Source of the DNA: Eutrigla gurnardus
Taxonomy: Eukaryota > Chordata > Actinopteri > Perciformes > Triglidae
NCBI GenBank assembly: GCA_963514095.1
Contig: OY741284.1
Coordinates: forward strand, 4,532,501 to 4,596,500
Length of the DNA: 64,000 nucleotides
Reading direction: 5' to 3'
Every line of letters starts with the position of its first letter. Positions within the stretch are counted from its first letter, which is position 1. The position numbers were made by a program, and so were the translations under genes. Under the pieces are notes generated by a model that ran no database searches, was not told the DNA's origin, and saw only the letters and a list, made by a program, of their open reading frames with translations. Below, piece by piece: positions 20,387 through 31,138 of this stretch.

Positions 20387-22026
20387 GGTTATTTGAAGGT
20401 AAGGTTTTTTGCCTGGCTCATGTTTTGTGGCAACACACAGTGGCCAATCAAATGCATGTATTCATGGTAGATTATGTCTGTCTATGACCCGATAGACAAA
20501 GGAAGATAAACAACAGTTAGACTGAAGAAGCGAGTGGTAATAATACCCAGTCAGTCTGAGGTTTAGGCTACTGTCGGCAGGTGGTGCATTAAAGATCTTC
20601 AAATTTACCAGAAGACCACATATCTGAGACTAAGAACTACTATACTGTTGTATCTCCTTTGTTTATTCTGTACGCTTTAAAGGTGTTGGTCTGTGGATTT
20701 TGGTGCTTTTTCTATCTTTTTCAAGTCTTTATGCTAAGCTAAGCTAACCAGCTCCAGCTATGTGGTTACCTTGTCATTTGTTTTCTGCCTAGTCCTGCCC
20801 CACTGTGATGTGATTGGCTAACACTGTACTACTGTACTCTGATTGGCTAGTACTGTACTACTGTACACACTACACTGGCAACAGGAAGTTACTTATTTCT
20901 GATCCATAAAATCCATGTTCCAGTTTGTGCAAATCCTTCACAATAAAAGCTGGAATCCAAACAGACTGAGGCTCTAAACAACATTGATAAATAAAACACT
21001 GTAAAAACAACGCAACAAACTTTTCTATAGTTTCTATGTTTAAAAACTCAACTCTGGAGTAAATTGTTTTTAAATGTATTTCTTGTATTTTGTAAATGAA
21101 CTAAAAGTAAACTCTTATTTTGGGTTTCGATGTCATGTTGTTCTTTATTTCCATGTCCTTCAGAAATAGGTACAAAGATTTACATTCAAGATTTAGCATC
21201 AAATGAAAGTATTTGCTGAAGACAAACTTGCCGTTTGTAACAATTCTAATATTTAATATTTATTTAAGAATGGAAAAATGATGACGGTTGTCTGGTTTTA
21301 ATGCTACTCAGTAACTTAGAAATAGAAAGTTTTCTGATCATTTACTTCAGTAAAAGTACCAATAACACAGTATCAAAGGCCTTCACTCAAAGATATTTAA
21401 GTAAAATTACAAAAATATTAGCATCAACATATACTTGAAGTACCAAATATATATACAGAATGGCCCATTCTAGATTTATTTCTGCATTATGATTATTAAT
21501 GCCGTTTTTACATTCCTGCTTATACTTTTAATAGAAACGCTTGTCAGCAGTAGTATAAAACATTAAAAAAATGTACTTTTGTATCCCACATGCTGTAATT
21601 CTACTATGATAGGAGAGCTCGATACTTCTAAAATGATTTATGATCCTGATAATGGAATGTATTTCATCGCGATCCGCAATGAAACCCAATATTTTGCCAG
21701 CAGTAAAATTCAACAGCAGCCTTTTAAAATGGCATGAAGTTGAATCAGCATCGCTCTGATAAGCTTAATGAAGAGAGGCGTTGGTGTTTTACAGTGTTGT
21801 CATAGCAACATGTTTTTATACTGTCCATCTGGCCCGTACCATACACTGTGTGGTCATTTAGTGCTACAGTTCCCTCTTTTAACCACTAGGGGGTGATGTT
21901 ATGTTATGTTGGGATGTTATTTCTCAACAGCCTTTTGTTGTGTGTTTTCAAGTGATTTAAGTCAAACCACCCATGTGGTGCTCTGAGACTGGAAAAAAAT
22001 TATCTTTTATTTTTGTCGATTTCCCA
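20387..22026. other. Non-coding intergenic DNA
   Basis: AT-rich. It includes the string TATGCTAAGCTAAGCTAACC (about 20731-20750), a word very common in teleost dispersed repeats. No exons were recognised. Confidence 0.35.
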
Positions 22027-22240
22027 AAACTGTCATCGTACTATAAGAACACACCACCTCAGAAATGTGGAATCTGTATTTGCATTCGTCCCCGTAACAT
22101 TCAGCATCGACTCGACATTTGGTGCACTGAGCTTCAAATCTTTGCATGTCAACTTTTAATTATGAATCCATTGTCATTTTGAGAATCAACAAAGTGTAAA
22201 GTAAACAAAAGTGTGTCGTCAAAATGACGTCACCCATTGG
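22027..22240. repeat. Dispersed 212-bp repeat, copy A
   Basis: Nearly identical (a handful of differences) to 30927-31138, same orientation. It contains CGTCCCCGTAACATTCAGC. It has no coding frame that is shared and conserved. Both copies end next to the word TCACCCA. Confidence 0.88.
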
Positions 22241-22690
22241 TGGATCTGGATCCATGTGGATTCTGGTGTGAAGCTGCTCACAAAGTTGGCTTCATAATTC
22301 AGGGTCAACTTTACAGCTAAGTGTTAAAGTCATCTTAGTAGCTAACTGCGTTGGTAGCGACCTGTCAATCAGCAGGTAGCCCCGCCCCCTAAAGCATCCC
22401 CTGCTTTCTGGTCTATTTGACTCTAAATGAATCATAATGTACTAAATGAACATCATGCTGGATTGAAGAAGACTTGAGATTGAGACCATAAACTCATGTT
22501 TACAATGTTTACAGAGATAATACTTCAAGAGAGAAGTAGAGTCATTTTTCTCATAGACTTCTATACAACCAGACTTCTTTTTGCAACCAGAGTTGTCGCC
22601 CCCTGATGGGCAGCAGAGAGAATGCAGGCTTAAGATACTTCAGCTTTGGCTTCACTTTTCAGAGCCGGAGGTTGCCTCTTGTGTAAAACT
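22219..22690. repeat. Abundant teleost dispersed repeat
   Basis: Runs from GACGTCACCCATTGG through CTATTTGACTCTAAATGAATC, AAATGAACATCATGCTGGA, GACTTCTATACAACCAGACTTC and CACTTTTCAGAGCCGGAGG. This series is familiar from many fish genomes. A shorter piece recurs at 33925-33995. The family and its mechanism are not assigned here. Confidence 0.55.
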
Positions 22691-25660
22691 GGATTAAAAG
22701 TAGATTCATGGCAGCTTCTGTCAGACGACCATGAACGCAGGAATAAAGATGCCATCGACAGGCGGCCAAATGAACCCGATCTTTACCTCGTTTTAAACGG
22801 GACTTTCTGGGTTTGAAAAGTGTTGGAAACATTTGGGATAATGTCAATACATAAGTCAATAAAATAATGTGAATAACATGGTCTAGTCATTTGTAGATAT
22901 TTTAAAGCAGTATGTTCCATATTCTACACGTTTAAGTAAGATTTTGAAGTATGTGAGTACTTGGTCCACCTCTGTGTGTGGATATCCCCAAACCTCTGCA
23001 AATAAAACCAAAGTGTCCACTAACTTATTACACTTTTAATACCCATATTTCCTCATCTCTGCTCAGTCATGGCGGTCCTTGGTCATGGTGCTCTGTCATG
23101 TTGCATTTGGGGTTTATTGGTACAATGTTATCTTCTTTATTGTATATTTCCACATAGTTTCAGTGCTTTTTTGTTGGTTTTATATGCTTCGCCCTGTGAT
23201 CCATCATTGCACTGCACTCTATGTGTGCTCCTTGCTTATGAATCTAGACGTTATTATTGGAATTCATGAATGTCAGATTTACTGTACTTTTTCTTCTGCA
23301 CAGAACGATTAATACAGCTGATTTATTCCTGAGTTTTCTTCAGATCTGACACGTCGTGGAGTATCTTGTACTTTTATAGAAGCAACATCCATGTGTGTTT
23401 GTGTGTTTGGAGTAACAGAACAACAACCGAAGAGCAGCGTCGCCCCCTCCTCCTTTCTGTTTTAATATCTCTTATGGAAAACACATCACAATGATTCATT
23501 ATCGTTCCACGAGCCACGATGGACCTGCACATGTTATTCCTACATAAGACCTAAGTTCACTGTTAATTCATCCTGTGCAGATTTCATAAAAAGTATGCAG
23601 TCTTAAACGTCCCATATTTCATAATCCTCCCAATACATTTGTGTACGTACATTTATCAGAATATGATGACAACACTTCAAATAAAAACAAACATCTGAAC
23701 ATCTGTGTGGTGTTTAGGACATTTTATGAGTTCTGTATGAGTTTTTAAGGAAAATAAATACAACTAGCTTTTTTGTTGCTCTTCATCACGTTCTAAGTGT
23801 GCTGACGTTTATTGATCTTAGCTGGATATTGATTAGATAAAAATAGTTTATTCATACTAAAATGTTTGGTCAAGTTTGAAGTCGTGTTACTTTCTAGAAA
23901 GCTGGTTTAAGCGTTTATGGTTTTGATATTTCTGTCCATTTATTCTAACTATTACATCAGTTTATGCTTTAAGCTGTTTTAACATTTATGCACCCGTTAG
24001 CAAGTTTAACAATTTATCCATCAGGTCACTTTTAGACATCTATTTCAACCATTTATACTTCACTATTTCAACTGTGTATCTATTATTTCTACTAACTGTT
24101 TCAACTTGTTATCCATTATTATGATTAGAAATCTATGTCAACGATTTAACCATGACATGTAGATGACTGTTCAGACCCACAAACAGGTGTTGGATAGGAT
24201 TCATCCATTAGTGAAAGCAGCGTCATGGTGTCCTGGAGCCAATCAGCTGACTCACTATGTAGATTTATTTTTGGAAGTCATTTTTTCCAAATAGACGTCC
24301 TCAGCAAACTCTCAACGGTATTTTAGGAAGAGTTTCTGAGACATGAGTTATGACTTACTGATCTGCATCCAAGCTGAAAACGAGTTTCATCACTAAAGTC
24401 GATGAAGGAGGTTCCTTTTAGCGCCCACACAGGATGCAGCAGCTCGGACCACGACGGTCTGATCAGATTATGTGGGCATCTTCCCAGTGGACTGTTTCTA
24501 GTCCTGTCAGATCAGGTTCAGTCTGCAGCCTGTTGTGAACCACATCTGATTGCTATTTATTGCCTTGTGGTCTGGTTCTTCCACTGATATGGAAACTGAT
24601 ACACCAGGCTGACATTTGCTGCTCATTACAATTTGCATATGGTTCTGTCCTTTTGATGGTTGTTGGACAGCAGACATTTTGTCCTGTTATAGATGTTATG
24701 AATGGAGCAACGGCATCATTAATGAGTGTGATTAGACCCGCCCCTCCTGCTCTGTCAATGTGCACTCATGGGAAGAGACCCAGACCATTTCATCATGATA
24801 TAATGTGGGGGAGGAGACGCTGACAACTGTTTTCATGTAAAAGTAAACACGGATTAGCAAGTAAAATGTACTGCAGTCCAAAAGGAGTGATGATGATGAG
24901 GATTTCATGCTAAGATGCCAACAGCTTTGCTAACATTTGTATTTAGTAATAAACACAAGCAAGGCCTCATGTTGAGCCACATCTTTATTTTTTCCAGCCT
25001 GGAGGGTCCTCAGCCCAACCTCTGGGGGCATGCTCTTATGAACAATTCATGCCAACATTATCCCGGACAAAATTATATCAAAATATGCTGACAACTCCTA
25101 AACATACTGATTTCACATTTGTCAATTTGTTTTGTCAGAAACAAAGAGTTTTATTGTCACCGATACACGCATGAAATGATCAAATAATCTGAAATGAGAT
25201 GATCATAAATCTAATGTCATTTTTAGTATTTAAGAGAACAAACCAGAAGCACTGATGATCTTGAAATGGCAGAAAAATCAATAAATGTCTCAAAAACTTG
25301 TGTATATATATATATATTTATATATAATCTGTCTCTCTTTGTTAAAATAAAGGCAACATAAAAACGATAGAGTGCTCAATTCTTTGTAATCAAACAAACA
25401 AACTCGATAGGGGATCAATCCCCCGTATGTGGAGCATAAAGTCAATGAGTGAATCTGCAGTAGAAGATGGTTTGATGTCCTGTCACAGTGTCAAAAATAC
25501 ATGACGACATACAAGAACATGAAAATACATTATGAGAATACGAGAAAAAAAACATGAAATGTGTCTGTTTCGGAATGCCCAAGCACACGCGCGCACACAC
25601 GCAAGAACGCACGCGCGTCACTCATTGTCGTGGAAACATAATAAAATTGAACAATGACGG
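22691..25660. other. Non-coding intergenic DNA
   Basis: About 3 kb with no exon chain or known element. It holds a TATATA microsatellite (about 25302-25328). Scattered small open frames show random composition. Confidence 0.35.
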
Positions 25661-25670
25661 TCAGAGCTGG

Positions 25671-25678
25671 TATAAAAG
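25671..25678 (+). promoter_or_regulatory. TATA box of the 25.7-26.8 kb transcription unit
   Basis: TATAAAAG preceded by GAGCTGG, in a short region that turns GC-rich downstream. The likely start site is near 25700. Confidence 0.55.
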
Positions 25679-25699
25679 AGCTGTCGGCCATTTTGCGTT

Positions 25700-25952
25700 C
25701 TCTTTTCGCACTTGATCTTGACACGACTTGGTGAAACTGTAGAGTGGACCCAAACAGTAGAGAGTTTCAAGCAAAAGACCCCAAAACAGCAGAGAGTTTT
25801 ACACCGCCGAAGAAGAAGGACCTGAAGACATCTTTATTCGGAAACCAGAGGATCGTAGACAGCGACTGCGGGGAAGAAGAGGCCGACGAAGGCCCTCCGG
25901 GCTGCGGATCCAGAGGCAGCCCCAGGGCCCAGATCTGAACCGCGGGATGCGG
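25700..25952 (+). other. Putative first exon, mostly untranslated
   Basis: Lies 25-30 bp after the TATA box and ends at a strong donor (GG/GTAAGA, 25953). It contains two related direct words (GTAGAGAGTTTCAAGCAAAAG and AGCAGAGAGTTTTACACC). A 64-codon frame without ATG crosses it and stops at 25936-25938. The only ATG, at 25947, is followed by one codon before the donor. Confidence 0.45.
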
Positions 25953-26116
25953 GTAAGACAACTTTGTTGGTTTGGTTTTTGCGTTTGCGCCAACTTTACC
26001 GAAGTGGCCGTACGTCCACCGAGTTCTTTTGCTTGTTGCTCTTTTGTCTTCGAGGAACCAGAGAGATCTGTTAACAAGCGCTGCAACCTGTTGCTCATTA
26101 TAAATCACCGAGCCCA

Positions 26117-26824
26117 ATGATCCAAAGAAAGTGTCGGTGGAATCAGCTCATCCAGCAGATTCACATGGTTTTCATTGATTTGAATGAACTATTTTCTCCT
26201 CCAGCAGCTCCTTGGGGAGCTCATCACCCAGGTTTTCCCCTCCCAAACCTTTTTCCACAGGTTTCCCTCCGTCCCTCTTCCCTCTCTACTCTTCCTCTTC
26301 AAGCTCCTCTTTTACCTGCTCCCTTGCCCCCCCCCCCCCCCTTTTGTTCTTCCCTGATCTCCCCCCTTGACCCCTTCTCTGAGCTCCACCCCTTTCTCTC
26401 CCCCGTTCCCTCCCAAAGCAGCTTTCCTTCTACCTCAAGCTCCTCCCCCAGCACCTCCTCGTGTTCTTCCTCCTTCTCCCCCCTCAGGCTCTTCCCTGGT
26501 CTCTCCTCCATGCTCTGCCCCGTGCCAGAAAAGGAGTCCCGGACTCCTCTAGCTTGTGATCCTCCAACGAAGATCACACTTAGAACAGCTTTAGCTAGTT
26601 TAGCTGCGACAGCCTCAGCCCCTAGCTCGTCACCTGTCTCCTCCACCTCACAGCCCCTAGATAGTCTCAAAGAATTTAGGCGGATCTCAGCGGGCCCGGA
26701 GCTAAAGTGGGTTAGGAACATGCAGGCCCTTTTGCGAGAGAGGAAACGACAGCTTAGCGTAGGGCGTAAAAGAGCTGCTGGACAGCTGGGAGGCAGCCCT
26801 CCTAAGAAGCGCCGGGTGGTCTAG
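26117..26824 (+). CDS. Putative Pro/Ser-rich nuclear protein of unknown function
   Basis: 235 codons from ATG 26117 to TAG. The middle is low-complexity Pro/Ser (about 40-150). The C-terminal third is better ordered: TPLACDPPTKITLRTALASLAA, then LKEFRRISAGPELKWVRNMQ, LLRERKRQLSVGRKRAA and a terminal SPPKKRRVV that looks like a nuclear localisation signal. An upstream TATA box and donor suggest a two-exon gene. The best acceptor (TTTTCTCCTCCAG, 26192-26204) lies inside this frame. The only exon-1 ATG (25947) joins a frame that ends after the poly-C run (about 26328-26340), and the 235-codon frame is open into exon 1 without an ATG. So the start is unresolved, or the gene is damaged, or the poly-C count is wrong. 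No family is recognised. Confidence 0.42.
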   Translation: MIQRKCRWNQLIQQIHMVFIDLNELFSPPAAPWGAHHPGFPLPNLFPQVSLRPSSLSTLPLQAPLLPAPLPPPPPFCSSLISPLDPFSELHPFLSPVPSQSSFPSTSSSSPSTSSCSSSFSPLRLFPGLSSMLCPVPEKESRTPLACDPPTKITLRTALASLAATASAPSSSPVSSTSQPLDSLKEFRRISAGPELKWVRNMQALLRERKRQLSVGRKRAAGQLGGSPPKKRRVV

Positions 26825-26837
26825 TGTTTTCTAGTTT

Positions 26838-27729
26838 GTTTGGGTCAGTGTTAATTTCGTTAACGACAACTATGACGAAATATGTTCGTCAAAAGCATAT
26901 TTCTATGACTAAGACGAGACGATGACGAGCTTAAAAATAAATCCTTGATGATAAAAACTATGAAGAGATGTCTGCTTCGTTTTCGTTAACGAGACGGGAC
27001 TAAAATTTTAATGGTGTGTTCTACGGTTATTAAAAAAAAAACTAAAAAAAACCATACGTTTATTTTTCCTCTTAACTAGAGAAACGGGGCTAAACAACAG
27101 TACCCTGCTTACGTTTATGCATCGCACGCTCGTATTGGCTCCCGTAGCGGCTTTTACAGCCAATCAGAAAGCCTGATTTACGCTTGGCCGTGAGTTGTTG
27201 TGTTTGCCCAAACGGGAGACACGGAGGAGTTCACAGCAGAGCAAATGACAGTCAAAGAGTTATTGTAGTGATAGAGAAAGTTAAATACATAAATGGCACA
27301 GAAGAAGTACACTATATACACACATTTAGGGCAGGGAGAGGAAAGGACCATTCCTGGCAACAAAACCGCCCATGGACACTACCCAAAATAATATCCATAT
27401 TTCATAGACAGAAGCAGCTAGAAGCTTGATGGAATGGAATTGTCCTGTTGTAATAGCTCGCCACATGCAGCCCATAGGAAAAGAATGAGACAACAGATTC
27501 AACATAGGCCAAGTTATGGACCGGCAGCTTAAAGCAGACGCATGGGGGCGGCAGTGCTAAAATGTGACTAAAAGTAATGACTAAAAGTTGACTAAAATGT
27601 TTTTACTTTTCATCGACTAAAACTAGACTAAAACTTTGAAGGTAAACAATGACTAAAACTAATAAGCATTTTCGTCTAAAGACTAAGACTAAATCTAAAA
27701 TAGCCACCGAAATTAACACTGTTTTGGGT
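26838..27729. mobile_element. Non-autonomous hAT element (MITE)
   Basis: Ends are CAGTGTTAATTTCG (26846) and its complement CGAAATTAACACTG (ending 27721). The target duplication is 8 bp with one mismatch (GTTTGGGT, 26838-26845; TTTTGGGT, 27722-27729), as expected for hAT. Sub-terminal GACTAAAAC/CGTC words are typical of this family. No transposase is visible. It inserted 21 bp after the stop codon of the preceding open frame. Confidence 0.88.
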
Positions 27730-28004
27730 GACCCACTTAGTGGCCATGCGTCAACAAAATGGCCTGTAATGTCCCGTCCCGTGATGTCCTGTACCGTCCT
27801 GTTCCATTTATTTTGACATATTTTCTGAACCCCCTTGAAGAAGCGTAGTAGCTGTTGCTTGTGGACTCTCTGCCTCCGTGCTGAGTCTCGTTGGACCGCG
27901 CTGTCTCCGGGGCTCCTCCTTGCTCCAGCAATGACAGAAATGGCGTGCCGTCTCCTCGTAGTCCTTCCGACGCGGGCTGTGCCTGGTGAGCTGCTCCCAC
28001 GTCG

Positions 28005-28380
28005 TTAAACGCAGGTGTGGAGAGTGCCGCTGCTCCCCCGCTGACGTTGCGCGCATGCGTGGAAACTGCCGCAGATCCCCCGCCATCGGCCTGCTTCTCC
28101 CTCGTCCGCGTAGTCTGTCCCTGGGTTGTCCCGCATGGCGTCAAGCAGGTCCTTCAGTTGCAAAAGCACAGACATGCCTTCGTCCTTTTTCTCCAATAAA
28201 TCATCGCGCTCACCAAAGTGTATAACGTGCGAGTTTTGCACGTCGAGTTTTACCTGTAATGTCTGCTGAGTCATTGCCCGCAATGTGACAGCTCTCACAA
28301 ACTCGGTGCAGTTCTTTCATGGTAAATCCAATCAACTTTTCTTCTATTTCCAGAAGAAACTCTTCACGGTGCTCTAACAT
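28005..28380 (-). pseudogene. Retrotransposon Gag N-terminal fragment, frameshifted
   Basis: From ATG 28380 the minus strand reads MLEHREEFLLEIEEKLIGFT, KELHRVCESCHI and GKTRR. It then shifts frame into RDDLLEKKDEGMSVLLQLKD and LLDAMRDN. The helical, charged layout with an acidic DEGM.LLQLKD block resembles the N-terminal gag region of fish LTR elements. It would assemble the particle shell. At least one frameshift near 28240-28250 and a degraded remainder down to 27736 make it non-functional. Confidence 0.5.
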
Positions 28381-28615
28381 CTTGCTGTTCGGGACTTACC
28401 CGTTCGTGACTCGATAACACTCCGAAAGAAAACAATAAAACGGCTCCGTGTAGCACTAGCTAGACTGCAACTGTTAGCTCTGTTAGCTCAGCTACCTCGC
28501 GTCCATTGCTCTCACACACCGGGGTTTTACCGGGCTTTTTTCTCTCTGAGTTCCGTGGTCTTTCGCTGCAAATTAATCATTTTCTTCATCTCTCATCCCA
28601 GCGGTGACTCCAAAT

Positions 28616-28896
28616 TGTTACACCACTCAGAAGACGACGGTACTAGTGGTGTATAAAAGTTCCGTTTTATTGCTTTGTAGCAAGACCAACAACAGCAAGC
28701 TCAAGGCTACATCACCGCGCGCGCACACTCCTCTTCTTCTACTTCCCTTACCCCAATTCACATCTCATGAAGCCCCCTACTGGCGAGGCGAAGAAATGCA
28801 CAACTCACAACAACAATGCATTACCACCAGAATACAGATTAAATAAAAAGTAAACAAACAAAAACACGATTAATGTGGTTATTTCTAGGTGCTACA
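28616..28896 (-). repeat. LTR (281 bp) of the minus-strand element
   Basis: Minus-strand ends TGTAGC and GTAACA. It contains CAATAAAAC (polyA signal, near 28662-28670) after a TTTATACACC box. Only one LTR is present, so the borders rest on the TGT/ACA ends and the adjoining primer-site-like sequence. Confidence 0.55.
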
Positions 28897-29205
28897 CAAG
28901 CTCTCAGTAGACCACACACAACCAGGCTGTTCATCCCAGTGCAATAGACTGTTATTTTACACAAGTGCAATACAAACATAACATCCCATGCTCAATTTCT
29001 GTCTATAATGTAAATATCTAGTCCATTGTGTATATATTCTGGAAATTGTCTATTATGTACATTATATATTCTACTTTATTGAACTTTCTTTATATAGTCT
29101 TAGTGTTAATATCTTTTTTATATTGTACTTTTCTTGTCAATGCATGTTTATTATTTGTTATCCTTATTATTTTTTACTGTCTTGCTGCTGTAACGCTGTA
29201 AATTT
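28897..29205 (+). repeat. LINE-like 3' tail fragment
   Basis: GTGCAATA..., TATATTGTACTTTTCTTG and CTTGCTGCTGTAACGCTGTAAATTTCCCC form a tail familiar from fish LINEs. No coding region is attached. Confidence 0.4.
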
Positions 29206-29922
29206 CCCCACTCAAATGCTACTGTAAGAAACCTTGGAGTTATCTTTGATCTGGACCTGTCCTTTGACTGCATATTAAACAAACTACAAGGACAGCCTAC
29301 TTTCACCTGCGTAACATTACTAAAATTAGGCCAATGCTGTCTCAAAAAGATGCAGAAAAACTGGTCCATGCATTTGTTACCTCAAGGCTGGACTATTGTC
29401 ATTCTTTATTATGAGGCTGCTCTAATAAATCTCTTAAATCTCTCCAGCTGGTCCAGAATGCTGCAGTGCGTGTTCTGACTAAAACCAGAAGAAGGGATCA
29501 CATTTCTCCTGTATTAGCTTCTCTGCACTGGCTGCCAGTAAAATCCAGAATAGAATTTAAAATCCTTCTCCTCACTTACAAGGTTCTTAATGGACAGGCA
29601 CCATCATATCTTAAAGAGCTCATTAAACCCTACTGTCCTCCTAGAGCACTACGCTCTCAGAATAAAGGCTTACTTGTAGTTCCTAAAGTCTCCAAAATTA
29701 GAACAGGGGCCAGAGCTTTCAGCCATCAAGCTCCTCTTCTGTGGAACCGTCTTCCGGTTCCGGTTCGGGAGGCAGACACTGTTCCCACATTTAAGAGTAG
29801 GCTTAAAACCTTTCTCTTTGACACCGCTTATAGCTAGGGCTGGCTCAGGTTTGCCCCTGAGCCAGCTCTTGGTTAAACTGCTATAGGCCTAGACTGCTGG
29901 GGGATTATAGTGACACACTGAG

Positions 29923-29959
<37 letters not shown>

Positions 29960-30650
29960 GTTGCCCCTGTGCTCTCTTGCCTAGCAGGTCTCCCTGGACC
30001 GTGGTGGAACCTGATCCGGACTGCACCGATGTTGTGGTCTTGTTTGCCTCTTACCGCCAGTATGTTTAATTAAAGTAATTGACTAAAATCGGCATCTCTA
30101 CTGTCACTAACTTGACTACTCCCGGGATCACTCCCGGGAGTCTGGCTATGCTTTCTGGTCCAGCAGAGTCCACTGAGGTCCTGACCGATGCAGACTGCTA
30201 ACTGGCCTGATGCTGGAAACACCACATTGTAGCTCCACCTGCCCGCTCTGTGACTGCTCAACTACTCCTGCTTTCTGGTCTACGGCGACGTGGTTGGGAT
30301 GGATCCATCTCGGCGTGGCTGTGCCTGCTGCCATGGACTACTACTGTTGATACTATTGCTTCTGTTAATACCACCACTACTGTTAATGCTACTACTACCA
30401 TACTACCAACACCAAATGCAGTGGGAACCCACGGGCCTGGGCTGCACCAGATTTCTGCCTAAAAGGCTATTAAGGCAGTTTTTTCTCGCCACTGTCGCTG
30501 TAACGCCCCTGGGTGTTGTTGGGACTTTGAAATTGTGTTGACTCTTGAAATTTTGAGCGTATTCTAGTCCTGCTCAATGTGTTAAGTGACCTGAGATGAC
30601 TTCTGTTGTGATTTGACACTATAAATAAAATTTAATTGAATTGGGACGAA
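29206..30650 (+). mobile_element. L2-like LINE, 3' end with long 3' UTR
   Basis: Degenerate RT C-terminal coding (from AATGCTACTGTAAGAAACCTTG, i.e. NLGVIFD-like) is followed by the intact last 123 codons and about 800 bp of 3' UTR. The 3' UTR has a (CT)n run (29922-29953) and CTG/TAC-rich words. The end is TATAAATAAAATTTAATTG. Shorter copies of this 3' UTR lie at 16768 and 34313. 5'-truncated, as most LINE copies are. Clade by motif only. Confidence 0.7.
29466..29837 (+). pseudogene. LINE RT C-terminal domain
   Basis: The frame contains VLTKTRRRDHISPVLASLHW, LPVKSRIEFKILLLTYKVLN, APSYLKELI and LWNRLPVPVREADTVPTFKS, ending KTFLFDTAYS. This is the conserved C-terminus of L2/CR1-type ORF2, downstream of the RT. 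It is intact for 123 codons, while the DNA just upstream (29206-29465) encodes the preceding part in broken frames, for example around SRLDYC. Confidence 0.75.
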
Positions 30651-30654
30651 TAAA

Positions 30655-30694
30655 GAACTGTGTTATCTTATCTTATCTTATCTTATCTTATCTG

Positions 30695-30726
<32 letters not shown>

Positions 30727-30742
30727 ATAATCTTATCTTATG
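30655..30742. repeat. (TTATC)n microsatellite
   Basis: About 16 imperfect TTATC/TTATCT units directly after the LINE 3' end, a common site of pentamer expansion. Confidence 0.92.
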
Positions 30743-30926
30743 AGTACTTTTGAATACTGAATACTACCGATTGAAGTCTGTAAATTATTCAGAGACTGGT
30801 GGACATTATTTTTCAGAAATCCAAACTTTAGTGACTGAGCACCACAGCTATTCCTCCATTGTACTTTGGTAGAAGCAGAAATTGTGGTGGAACTAAGTAC
30901 ATTTACTTTAATACTTGTACCTTGTA

Positions 30927-31138
30927 CCAAAACTGTCATCATACTATAAGAACACACCACCTCAGAAATGTGGAATCTGTGTTTGCATTCGTCCCCGTAA
31001 CATTCAGCATCGACTCGACATTTGGTGCACTGAGCTTCAAATCTTTGCATGTAAACTTTTAATTATGAATCCATTGTCATTTTGAGAATCAACAAAGTGT
31101 AAAGTAAACAAAAGTGTGTTGTCAAAATAATGTCACCC
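30927..31138. repeat. Dispersed 212-bp repeat, copy B
   Basis: Same orientation and nearly identical to 22027-22240. Confidence 0.88.

Larger units (their letters stand above)
27736..28896 (-). mobile_element. LTR retrotransposon fragment (5' LTR, leader, broken gag)
   Basis: On the minus strand an LTR-like block (28896 to 28616, starts TGTAGCACC, ends GGTGTAACA) is followed by ATTTGGAGTCACCGCTGGGA, in the place of a primer binding site. A leader and a gag-like frame from 28380 follow. Everything after the first part of gag, including pol and the 3' LTR, is missing. Clade not assigned; a gypsy-type element is likely from the gag style. Confidence 0.6.

Noticed and set aside
26299..26721. 140-codon Gly/Glu-rich frame on the minus strand
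   Set aside because: Mirror of the Pro/Ser-rich plus-strand frame (CCT/TCC codons read as AGG/GGA); no promoter on that side.
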